DNA from: Pseudomonas triclosanedens
Lineage (GTDB): Bacteria; Pseudomonadota; Gammaproteobacteria; Pseudomonadales; Pseudomonadaceae
Direction: 5' to 3'
Assembly (NCBI RefSeq): GCF_026686735.1
Contig: NZ_CP113432.1
Coordinates: forward strand, 1,426,001-1,490,000
Length of the DNA stretch: 64,000 nt
Below, piece after piece: positions 26,462 through 33,470 of the stretch. The notes under the pieces were generated by a model, which ran no database searches, had not been told where the DNA came from, and saw only the letters and a program-made list of their open reading frames with translations. The position numbers were made by a program, and so were the translations under genes. Every line of letters starts with the position of its first letter. Within the stretch, counting starts at the first letter, position 1.

Positions 26462-27733
26462 ATGTATGACACTTCTGTTGCCCTCGCCGATTTCGACCCG
26501 GAACTTGCCCTGGCAGTCCACCACGAAGCGCGCCGTCAGGAGGATCATGTCGAACTGATCGCCTCCGAGAACTACGCGAGCCCTTTGGTGATGGCCATCC
26601 AGAATTCGGTGTTCACCAACAAGTACGCCGAGGGTTACCCAGGCAAGCGCTACTACAGCGGCTGCGAGCATGTGGACGTGGCCGAACGCTTAGCCATCGA
26701 GCGGCTCAAGGTGCTATTCGACTGTGATTGGGCCAACGTCCAGCCCCATGCCGGCGCCCAGGCCAACGCAGCCGTGTTTCTGGCGCTGGCCAACCCCGGC
26801 GATACCGTGATGGGCATGAACTTGGCTCAGGGTGGCCACCTGACCCACGGAAACCCATCCAACTTCTCCGGCCGCCATTACAAGATCGTGCCTTATGGAC
26901 TCGACCCCCTAACCGGGCTGATTGACTACGACGAGATGGAGCGCATCGCGATGCAGGCACGGCCGAAACTGCTGATCGGCGGCTTCTCCGCCTATTCGCG
27001 GCACAAGGACTGGGCACGCATGCGCGCCATCGCCGACAGGGCGGGTGCCATCTTCTGGGTGGACATGGCCCATGTCGCCGGCCTGGTGGCGACAGGCGAG
27101 TATCCTGACCCGTTGCCCCACGCTCACGTGGTCACCAGCACCACCCATAAGACCCTGCGCGGCCCGCGTGGCGGTATCATTCTCTCGAAAGGGCAGGACG
27201 AGGGCCTTTACAGAAAGCTCGACTCCGCCGTATTCCCCGGCGTCCAGGGCGGGCCGCTGATGCATGTTATCGCCGCCAAGGCGGTGGCGTTCAAGGAGGC
27301 GCTGCAACCTGCATTCAAGGCCTACCAGCGCCAGGTGGTGGCGAACGCTCGCGCCATGGCCGCCGTGATCCAGCAGCGCGGCCACAAAATCGTTTCGGGC
27401 GGTACCGACAATCACCTGATGCTGATCGACCTGTCCGCCAGGCCCTACACCGGTAAGGATGCGGACGCGGCGCTGGCCGATGCCTGGATCACCACCAACA
27501 AGAACAGCGTGCCGGGCGACCCGCGTTCGCCGTTTGTGACCTCTGGCGTGCGCATCGGCACGCCCGCCGTGACCACGCGCGGCTTCGGCGTGGCCGAGTG
27601 CGAGGAACTGGCCGGCTGGTTGTGCGACGTGCTGGATGCATTGGAAACCGGTGGTGTTGGATTAATTGCCGTGCGGGATCGAGTAAGACAGCAGGTGGCG
27701 GATCTGTGCCGTCGCCATCCCGTCTATCGATAG
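26462..27733 (+). CDS. glyA: Serine hydroxymethyltransferase-like enzyme
   Basis: 423 residues, full GlyA length. [46 protein letters not shown] is the family hallmark, [39 protein letters not shown] carries the PLP lysine, and [33 protein letters not shown] is the C-terminal block. It converts serine and tetrahydrofolate to glycine and methylene-tetrahydrofolate; relatives handle alpha-methylserine or act as threonine aldolases. It follows argD by 42 bp in the same operon. Pseudomonas already has chromosomal glyA copies, so this one is accessory: either a special hydroxymethyltransferase or a resistance duplicate. Confidence 0.9.
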   Translation: MYDTSVALADFDPELALAVHHEARRQEDHVELIASENYASPLVMAIQNSVFTNKYAEGYPGKRYYSGCEHVDVAERLAIERLKVLFDCDWANVQPHAGAQANAAVFLALANPGDTVMGMNLAQGGHLTHGNPSNFSGRHYKIVPYGLDPLTGLIDYDEMERIAMQARPKLLIGGFSAYSRHKDWARMRAIADRAGAIFWVDMAHVAGLVATGEYPDPLPHAHVVTSTTHKTLRGPRGGIILSKGQDEGLYRKLDSAVFPGVQGGPLMHVIAAKAVAFKEALQPAFKAYQRQVVANARAMAAVIQQRGHKIVSGGTDNHLMLIDLSARPYTGKDADAALADAWITTNKNSVPGDPRSPFVTSGVRIGTPAVTTRGFGVAECEELAGWLCDVLDALETGGVGLIAVRDRVRQQVADLCRRHPVYR

Positions 27734-27799
27734 GTAATCACTGACGGCAATGCGGCGCCTGCGTACTACCTCGTTGTAGGTGAGAGACGCAACGCCGAC

Positions 27800-28114
27800 C
27801 TAGACAGCGTCTTCCTGTTTTTCGGACAGTTGCGCCTCGGTCGCAGCCATCAGTGCCGCGGCCGAGCAACCCAGCCCCTTCGCGATCCGCAGGATCAACA
27901 CTAGCGTGGGCATGTGCTCGCCGCGCTCGATCTTGCCCATGTGCGATCGCGCGATACCCGCCTGTTCCGCCAGCACCTCCTGCGCCAGCGCCTTCGCGGA
28001 CCGTGCCTCGCGCACGGCAACGCCGAAAGCGCGCGCTGGCTCGCTTTCATAGGTTCTTGTTCCCGCAGGTCTCCCGCGTTGCACTGATCGCTTCTGCATC
28101 AACAGAAGCGTCAC
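27800..28114 (-). CDS. XRE-type helix-turn-helix regulator
   Basis: 104 residues. FGVAVREARSAKALAQEVLAEQAGIARSHMGKIERGEHMPTLVLILRIAKGL is a classic Cro/CI HTH (about residues 29-80). The GTG at 28114 has a weak GAGTG upstream; an ATG at 28099 is the alternative. It is divergent from the headless LysR effector domain at 28204. Such regulators near the integrase end of ICEs often control excision or gene expression of the element, but the target here is unknown. Confidence 0.85.
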   Translation of the reverse strand: MTLLLMQKRSVQRGRPAGTRTYESEPARAFGVAVREARSAKALAQEVLAEQAGIARSHMGKIERGEHMPTLVLILRIAKGLGCSAAALMAATEAQLSEKQEDAV

Positions 28115-28203
28115 GTTTCACTCGAATTTAAACCACGTTAAACTTATCTCATTGACCGATGGCACGCGGTTTTTTCCAGTGTCGGCGTTGTGCGGGTGAC
28201 ACG

Positions 28204-28827
28204 ATGATCGCTTCCGATCCTTTGAACATTGCCCTGTCGGACTGCCTGGCCTATCCCAGGTTGTCGGTACCGATGGCGGTACACCGTCGGCGCTATCCGG
28301 ACAACCCGATTCGTCTTCACGAAGAGCGCTTGGAGGATCAGCATCGAGGACTGCTCGCGGGGGCTTTCGAGGCGGGCCTCTGCCAGTCGCCCACAGCCCC
28401 TGAAGGCATCGATGTCCGCCCCGTCTGGCGCGATGCGCTGGCGCTGGCCGTGTCGGCCCATCACCCCTTGCTGGCCTTCGCGTCAGTGTCCCTAGATCAG
28501 GCGGCCGACTACCCTTGGATCGCCCTGGATGGCCGTGGCTGTGTGGGCTACTGCAGGCAAATCGACTCACTGCTGACGGCAGCCAGCGTCGTCCCCTCGG
28601 CCGTCACGACGGCCACGTCGTTCGGGTTGATGATGACCTTGGTGGCCGCCGGCTACGGCGTCTGCCTGGCACCCGCCGCCCGCATCGAGGGTCATCGTTC
28701 CCTTGGCGTTGTCCAGCGTCCCTTGCAAGAGGGCGCGCTGACGCTCACCACGTACTTCCTGAGCCGTCGAAATACGGACAGCACCCGCCTGGAGCCGTTC
28801 TTCCAAGCGCTCCTGGCAAGCGCCTGA
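28204..28827 (+). CDS. LysR substrate-binding domain protein lacking its HTH
   Basis: About 207 residues from the ATG at 28204 (28159 possible). LNIALSDCLAYPRLSVPMAVHRRRYPDNPIRLHEERLEDQHRGLLAGAFEAGLCQS is a LysR effector domain, and ATSFGLMMTLVAAGYGVCLAPAARIEG is its second half. There is no DNA-binding domain: the upstream DNA encodes the divergent XRE gene. The domain itself is undisturbed by stops. It resembles the effector domain of the LysR protein at 5666. Either a truncated remnant or a stand-alone sensor working with the XRE protein. Confidence 0.7.
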   Translation: MIASDPLNIALSDCLAYPRLSVPMAVHRRRYPDNPIRLHEERLEDQHRGLLAGAFEAGLCQSPTAPEGIDVRPVWRDALALAVSAHHPLLAFASVSLDQAADYPWIALDGRGCVGYCRQIDSLLTAASVVPSAVTTATSFGLMMTLVAAGYGVCLAPAARIEGHRSLGVVQRPLQEGALTLTTYFLSRRNTDSTRLEPFFQALLASA

Positions 28828-28854
28828 CCGAACTTCGGCGCGCCCCTGGCTTGA

Positions 28855-30780
28855 TCAGTCTCCGGGCGCCACTTCGGCGGCATCGGCAGCGACGGCTTCG
28901 CGCACCAGCCGCTGCACGCTTTGCCGGACCTGCTCAGGGAACTCTGTCGTCACGACTGGCTCGCTCGCCTGCATGCACTGTGCGGCCACCAGCCGCGCGG
29001 CAAGGTGCAGGTTCGTTGGGTTGACGGCTTCGATGGCCGGCCGTGTCCCGAGAGCCTCGTACGAGCGCAGGAGTGCGTGGTAGATGTCCCAGGTGTCGAC
29101 GCCCCGTGGCAGTTGCTTCAGGACAGACTGGACCAGCCTGCGCTTGAGCGGATCGAGCTGCCAGTCTGGCACGCGCTGCCCGCGGTGCCCCATGTGGATC
29201 GACAGCAGGTTGCCGGCCTGGATCTCGTAGGTGATCCAGCGGCGCGACTTGCCCGCGAGCTTGGCGTAGTCCGCCACCGAGAGGTTGTGCGGCGCCTCGA
29301 AGGTCTCCAGCACCTGCAGGCGTCCGCGCTGCACCTCCGACAGGCGCGGCCGCGCGTACTCGGGCATGCGCACGGCCGACAGCCGCTGCACCGATGCCGG
29401 CGCTTCGGGTTGGTTGGACGTCGGCGCGGTCACGATCAGCTGCGGCGCGGTGAGGTCGACCACCGGCGGCTGCACGGCCGCCTGGCCGGCGATGGTCGGC
29501 AGGCCCTGGAGCGTGATGGTCAGATGCCGGCTGGCAACCTCGACCTGGTTCTGCTCGAACAGGTCCAGGCGATCAGCCCAGTCCTGCATCATGACGCGGC
29601 GTTGCTCGACGTATTCGGCATGGTTGTAGGTCGCGCTGATCTTGTCTGGATCGGCATGCGATAGCTGGGCATCCACCCATTTCTTCGGGTAGCCGAGTTC
29701 GTTCAGCGCCGTCGAGATCGTCGCCCGGATGCCATGCCCCGTGAGCTGGTCCTCGTAGCCCATGCGCTTGAGCGCGGCGTTGAGCGTGTTCTCGCTGATC
29801 GGGTTCTTCAGGCACCAGTCGCCTGGGATGAGATGGACCTGGGCAGGCTTGCATTGGTCCAACAGGTGGCGAACGATCTCCTGCGCCTGCACCGACAGCG
29901 GCACGATGTAGGGCGGGATGTCGATGAGACGCTTGCGCTTCTTCTTGGTCAGCAGCGCGCGCTGCTTGAGCCTGGCCACCGGGATGACCCACAGGCCCCG
30001 GTCGAGGTCGAACTGATTGGGCGTGGCGAAGCGAAGCTCGCCGGTGCGCACACCAGTGAGCATCAGCAGCCGGATGCCCAACTGCGTGTTCAGGCGCCCG
30101 CGGTACTTGCGCAGTGTCTGCAGCATAACCGGCAGCTCGTGCATGCGCAGGAACGGGTTGTGTTCGACAGGCGGCAACGGCAGCGCGACCACTTCCAGGT
30201 CCCTGGACGGGTTATCGCCCATGTTGGGAATCGCCACCGTGGCGTAGGTGAACAACTGGGTGAACCAGGTCCTCAGCTTCTCGGCCACGGACAGCGAGCC
30301 GCGCTTCTCCACCTTGCCGATGATGTCCAGCAGGTGCGCGCGGGTGATTTCGTAGATGGTCAGGTGCCGTAGCGAGGGGAACACATCTTTCTTGAAGACG
30401 CGCCCGATCTGTTCCAGGCTGGTCTGCCGTCCTTCCTCCAGCGAGAGCCGGCGATGGGCCAGCCATTGCTCGTAGACGGCCATGAAGGTGTGCTCGCCGG
30501 CCAGGACGATCGCGTGCCGCTTGCGCTTGCGTTCGCTGTGGGGATTGACGCCCTTGGCGAGCAGCGAGCGGGCTTCATCGCGAAGTGCACGGGCGTCCTT
30601 CAGGGAAAGCGCCGGATAGTTGCCTAGGGTGATGCGCTCACGCTTGCCAAACCACGAATAGCGGAAGTGCCAAGCCTTGGTGCCGATGGCGGAAACGTAG
30701 AGATAGAGGCCGTCGAAGTCGGCCAGTGCGTATGGCTTGCCGGTGGACTTGGCCTGCCGGGCCATGAGGTCTGAAAGCAT
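28855..30780 (-). CDS. ICE tyrosine recombinase, IntB13-like (DUF4102 N-terminus)
   Basis: 641 residues, close to the size of IntB13 of ICEclc. The N-terminal DUF4102-type arm-binding domain (LADFDGLYLYVSAIGTKAWHFRYSW) is followed by the catalytic domain: Arg in LTGVRTGELRFA, HGIRATISTAL (His-x-x-Arg), and the nucleophile region LSHADPDKISATYNH. About 190 residues follow the catalytic domain, typical of this group. GGAG sits before the ATG at 30780; the longer reading to 30981 would run into the att region. It integrates and excises the element at tRNA-Gly. Confidence 0.93.
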   Translation of the reverse strand: MLSDLMARQAKSTGKPYALADFDGLYLYVSAIGTKAWHFRYSWFGKRERITLGNYPALSLKDARALRDEARSLLAKGVNPHSERKRKRHAIVLAGEHTFMAVYEQWLAHRRLSLEEGRQTSLEQIGRVFKKDVFPSLRHLTIYEITRAHLLDIIGKVEKRGSLSVAEKLRTWFTQLFTYATVAIPNMGDNPSRDLEVVALPLPPVEHNPFLRMHELPVMLQTLRKYRGRLNTQLGIRLLMLTGVRTGELRFATPNQFDLDRGLWVIPVARLKQRALLTKKKRKRLIDIPPYIVPLSVQAQEIVRHLLDQCKPAQVHLIPGDWCLKNPISENTLNAALKRMGYEDQLTGHGIRATISTALNELGYPKKWVDAQLSHADPDKISATYNHAEYVEQRRVMMQDWADRLDLFEQNQVEVASRHLTITLQGLPTIAGQAAVQPPVVDLTAPQLIVTAPTSNQPEAPASVQRLSAVRMPEYARPRLSEVQRGRLQVLETFEAPHNLSVADYAKLAGKSRRWITYEIQAGNLLSIHMGHRGQRVPDWQLDPLKRRLVQSVLKQLPRGVDTWDIYHALLRSYEALGTRPAIEAVNPTNLHLAARLVAAQCMQASEPVVTTEFPEQVRQSVQRLVREAVAADAAEVAPGD

Positions 30781-31018
30781 GATCCCAACTCCATGAAAGC
30801 GAGTTGAGTGCCATGTTTCCCATCGGACCTCGGCTCCTCCAGCAACAATGCGGCAGGGGAAGTTCGCGCATTGTTTGGGCCACTTTTTGTACCAGTTTGG
30901 GCCGGCCGTCAGTGGATTTCGCTGGACGTCACTGGAACGGCTTTTCTGGAAAAGCCGAACCGTGACAATGACTTGCAACACTCCATGGACGTCCTTGGAA
31001 CACCATGGAAAGCTGAAG
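30781..31018. other. Integrase-proximal att region
   Basis: 238 bp between the integrase start and the tRNA 3' end. TGGACGTCACTGGAAC (30923-30938) and TGGACGTCCTTGGAAC (30986-31001) match at 14 of 16 positions and are 63 bp apart (six helical turns), as expected for integrase arm-binding sites. Between them is the palindrome CGGCTTTTC-TG-GAAAAGCCG (30938-30957). The integrase promoter should also lie here. Site roles are inferred from position; the repeats are visible. Confidence 0.6.
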
Positions 31019-31092
31019 TGGAGCGGGCGAAGGGAATCGAACCCTCGTCATGAGCTTGGGAAGCTCAGGTAATGCCATTATACGACGCCCGC
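31019..31092 (-). tRNA. tRNA-Gly(CCC), ICE attachment target
   Basis: 74 bases including an encoded CCA. The acceptor GCGGGCG pairs with CGCCCGC at the 3' end; the T-arm is GAGGGTTCGATTCCCTT. The anticodon stem TGAGC/GCTCA encloses the loop TTCCCAA, giving anticodon CCC. The 3' end (31019-31036) is the expected att core. The gene is intact, rebuilt by the integrated element as usual for ICEclc relatives. In P. aeruginosa PAO1 the tRNA-Gly next to the phaG homologue (PA0730) is the Pf phage insertion site. Confidence 0.95.
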
Positions 31093-31190
31093 TTGGGGGT
31101 GCCTTTTTACCAGAAGGGCGGGGCTTAGTGAAGCCTTGCAGGGTAGCGGATGGTGGTGACTGGCTTTTCGTGCGCGGTTTCGCGGGGCGG

Positions 31191-31228
31191 CTGAGCCGGG
31201 GTGGTGGTGGTTCCAGCCCCCGGCTCAG
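31191..31228 (-). terminator. Inverted repeat downstream of phaG, possible terminator
   Basis: CTGAGCCGGGG (31191-31201) and CCCCGGCTCAG (31218-31228) form a perfect 11-bp GC-rich stem with a 16-base loop, 13 bp beyond the phaG stop. No T-run follows on the minus strand, so it is at best a weak intrinsic terminator; it could instead shield transcript ends. It separates phaG from the tRNA-Gly gene on the same strand. Confidence 0.45.
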
Positions 31229-31241
31229 GGTGTTGCAGTCA

Positions 31242-32135
31242 TCAGCCCACCATTGCCGCGATCGGTATGCCCAGGTTGGCGGGCAGGTAGGGCGGGGCGA
31301 GCATCGGCCTGCGCTGGGGTTGGAGGAAGGCCAGCAGGTGGTCCTGGGTTTCCTGCCAGGCCTGCTTGTGTTCCATGTCGATGAAATGACCGGCGTTGCG
31401 GATGGTGCGGAATTCGCAGTCGCGGATCAGTTGCTGGAACAGCTTCGCCTCGGCCGGGGTGGTGTAGATGTCCAGCTCGCCGTTGAGGAATAACAGCGGG
31501 ATGTCGATGGCGGCGAAGCCTTCCATGTAGCTTTCGGCGCTGAGCTGCAATACCTGGCAGATGTGGAAGTGCATCTGCCGGTACTCGTGCTCGTCCAGGC
31601 CGCTGACGTGGCGGAAGTTGTAGCGTTTGAACAACTGCGGCAGGTAACGGCCGATGGTGTCGTTGACCAGGTTGCCGACATTGGTGCGGTCGCAGGTGGC
31701 GAGATAGTCCAGGCCGCGATGCAGATAGTCGAGCATGGCGGCGTTGAGTAGCGGCGAAAAGGAGTTGATCACGGCCTTCTGGATGCGTGCCGGACGCTGC
31801 GCCAGAGCCAGAAGCGTAGCAACGCCACCCCAGGAGAAGGACATCACCACGTCCGCCTGGTAGTGCTCGATCAGCTCCAGCAGCAACGCTGCCTCGTACT
31901 CCTTGCTGATCGGCTCGCGGCAATCGTTGTGGGCTTTGGACTGGCCTGCGTACGGCTGGTCGTAGCAGACCACGTTGAAGTGCGGTTGCAGGTATTTCAC
32001 CGTTTGCGCGAAGGAGGCGGTGGTCGCCAGCGAGCCGTTTACCAGGATGATGGTCTGGCGCGCTTCCCTGTTGGCATGGAACTCCGTGTGAACCCGGTGT
32101 TGCTGAATCTCGACGACGGCGGTTTCCGGCCTCAT
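31242..32135 (-). CDS. phaG: PhaG, 3-hydroxyacyl-ACP:CoA transacylase (thioesterase)
   Basis: 297 residues, an alpha/beta hydrolase related to RhlA. TIILVNGSLATTASFAQTVKYLQPHFNVVCYDQPYAGQSKAHN is nearly the PhaG N-terminus as I know it from P. putida. MSFSWGGVATLLALA holds the serine elbow, FLNGELDIYTTPAEAKLFQQLI the aspartate, and NAGHFIDMEHK the histidine. It diverts 3-hydroxyacyl-ACP from fatty acid synthesis to medium-chain polyhydroxyalkanoate when carbon is in excess. GGAGGAAAAC lies just before the ATG. Core gene, next to tRNA-Gly as in P. aeruginosa. Confidence 0.92.
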   Translation of the reverse strand: MRPETAVVEIQQHRVHTEFHANREARQTIILVNGSLATTASFAQTVKYLQPHFNVVCYDQPYAGQSKAHNDCREPISKEYEAALLLELIEHYQADVVMSFSWGGVATLLALAQRPARIQKAVINSFSPLLNAAMLDYLHRGLDYLATCDRTNVGNLVNDTIGRYLPQLFKRYNFRHVSGLDEHEYRQMHFHICQVLQLSAESYMEGFAAIDIPLLFLNGELDIYTTPAEAKLFQQLIRDCEFRTIRNAGHFIDMEHKQAWQETQDHLLAFLQPQRRPMLAPPYLPANLGIPIAAMVG

Positions 32136-32634
32136 GTCGTTTTCCTCCAGACGCAGGTCATAGGAACGCACCCATAATCGGATGCGAAGAAACTACCCAG
32201 GCAGAGGAAAGCGCCTTGACGTGACAGCTTCGTGTCACACGGCGAAAGTTAATTGTTTCTTGATTATCAAATATTTACGACATCAAAAGACATCGGTTCG
32301 GCGCTGTTTGCAGCGCCGAGCGAGGGCTCGTGATCAGGCAGGGAAGGGGCGGCGTGGGGAACTGCTGCCGCGAAAACGTTCTTGGACGTAGCGTGTGACT
32401 CATCGGTCACGCTTGGGCCAGAGTTAAGCAGGGGGGCTCCGCCGACGCAACCGTCATGGGACGTTTGTTTAGTCCTGCCGGCGGGGATTCCGACGAAATG
32501 ACATTTCTCTTCGCGATTGACCGGCGCTTTGGATAAGGCCGATTACACTCTTTGTGTTAGTCATTTCTTCCTGCCGCAGACGAGCGAATTCGACGTGCTC
32601 CTCTTCAGGCCGACACCGCGGACGGAGCGGGTCA
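32136..32634. other. Non-coding gap upstream of phaG and the binding-protein operon
   Basis: About 500 bp between two divergent genes. Part is AT-rich (TAATTGTTTCTTGATTATCA at 32250-32269), a probable promoter region for phaG. A perfect hairpin TCGGCGCTG-TTTG-CAGCGCCGA lies at 32298-32319 with no gene of its own. A 69-codon frame at 32182 has no supporting features and I do not call it. The remainder near 32500-32634 should hold the promoter for the plus-strand operon. Confidence 0.5.
32298..32319. other. Perfect hairpin in the phaG upstream region
   Basis: TCGGCGCTG and CAGCGCCGA form nine paired bases around a TTTG loop. There is no T-run, so it is not a clear intrinsic terminator. It could be a leader hairpin of a phaG or small transcript, or a protein-binding palindrome. 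Confidence 0.4.
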
Positions 32635-33468
32635 ATGGTACTCTACCCCTTGCTGCGCACTCTGCTGGTCCTGCCGGCTGCATGGCTGTGTGCGGTAGCT
32701 ATGGGCGCGGATCGCTACGGCTGCGAAGCGCCGATCCGTGTTGCTTTCACCCGCAACCTGGTGTTCTTCCACGATGATGGGGGCATCGATCCCGACCTGA
32801 TCGCCGAGCTTGAGCGACGCACCGGCTGCCGGTTCGAGACGTCGGTACGCCCGCGCGACGAGATCTGGCGCAAGCTGGAAAGCGGCGAGCTGGACATGGG
32901 AACCAGTGGGGTCGCCACGCCGCGCCGGCGCGCGTTCACCTACCTGCTGCCCTACGTCTACCTGCGCAACAAGCTGATCGTGCCGCTGGAGCTGGGCAGC
33001 GATATGAAATCGCTGGACGATTTCCACGACATGCCCGGTGCGCGCATCGGGGTGATCGCCGGCTACCGGCATGGCCCGTTCATCGACGCCATGCTGCGCA
33101 TTCTGCGTGGTGAGGGGCGAGTGATGGAGTTTCGCGACGACACCGCGCGCTTCACCGCTCTGCTCAACGGTGATGTGGAAGGGGTGATCGGCCATGAACT
33201 GAACCTTGAGGGCGCCATCACCGATCGTCGCCAGCGCGCACGGTTCAGGGTGGTGAATGTCATGAGCGGCCCGGCGACGCCGCACAACCTGATGCTTTCG
33301 CGCAAACGCTTCACCCCGGCGCAGAGCGCCGAATGGCTGCGGCTTATGGAAACGCTGTGGCTGGATGGCAGCCTGCTCCGGATCGTGCAGCGCAACACTT
33401 CGCCGGTACTGGCGGCGGAACTTCTCGATAGCGGATATCGCTATGGCTCAACGGACAGAGGCTGGTGA
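32635..33468 (+). CDS. Periplasmic substrate-binding protein (SBP_bac_3-like)
   Basis: 277 residues. A signal peptide (LYPLLRTLLVLPAAWLCAVAMGA) precedes a two-lobe binding protein: IRVAFTRNLVFFHDDGGIDPDLIAELERRTGCRFETSVRPRDEIWRKLESGELDMGTSGVATPRRRAFTYLLPYVYLRNKLIVP. No ABC permease or ATPase gene is nearby; instead its stop overlaps or abuts the start of the HD-GYP gene. GGAG precedes the ATG at 32635. I infer that the bound ligand is passed to the Cache-type sensor rather than transported. Confidence 0.85.
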   Translation: MVLYPLLRTLLVLPAAWLCAVAMGADRYGCEAPIRVAFTRNLVFFHDDGGIDPDLIAELERRTGCRFETSVRPRDEIWRKLESGELDMGTSGVATPRRRAFTYLLPYVYLRNKLIVPLELGSDMKSLDDFHDMPGARIGVIAGYRHGPFIDAMLRILRGEGRVMEFRDDTARFTALLNGDVEGVIGHELNLEGAITDRRQRARFRVVNVMSGPATPHNLMLSRKRFTPAQSAEWLRLMETLWLDGSLLRIVQRNTSPVLAAELLDSGYRYGSTDRGW

Positions 33469-33470
33469 CG

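Larger units (their letters stand above)
1..31036. mobile_element. Integrative and conjugative element (partial), ICEclc/PAGI-2 type, in tRNA-Gly
   Basis: A long tyrosine recombinase lies directly beyond the 3' end of an intact tRNA-Gly(CCC). Farther in are ICE-family transfer genes (TIGR03757/03756/03755, TraG-N, DUF3742) and a TraI_2 relaxase, the usual gene set of this ICE family. The tRNA points left, so the element extends left from about 31,019-31,036, and its distal att site is outside the window. I noticed no second copy of the tRNA 3' end on the left. Genes with no transfer role occupy 1-14,148 and 22,254-28,827 and are cargo. The exact crossover within the tRNA 3' end is inferred from the family. 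Confidence 0.85.

Noticed and set aside
1..31036. Search for anti-phage defence genes in the ICE cargo
   Set aside because: Apart from the PIN/AbrB pair and one small NTPase, I recognise no restriction, retron, CBASS or similar gene. I do not call a defence system.
31242..32135. RhlA (rhamnolipid precursor synthase) as identity of this gene
   Set aside because: RhlA and PhaG are related, but the N-terminal and central segments match PhaG as I know it, and no rhlB follows.
32182..32391. 69-codon frame in the phaG upstream gap
   Set aside because: No ribosome-binding site, no known motif, and the frame crosses the perfect hairpin.
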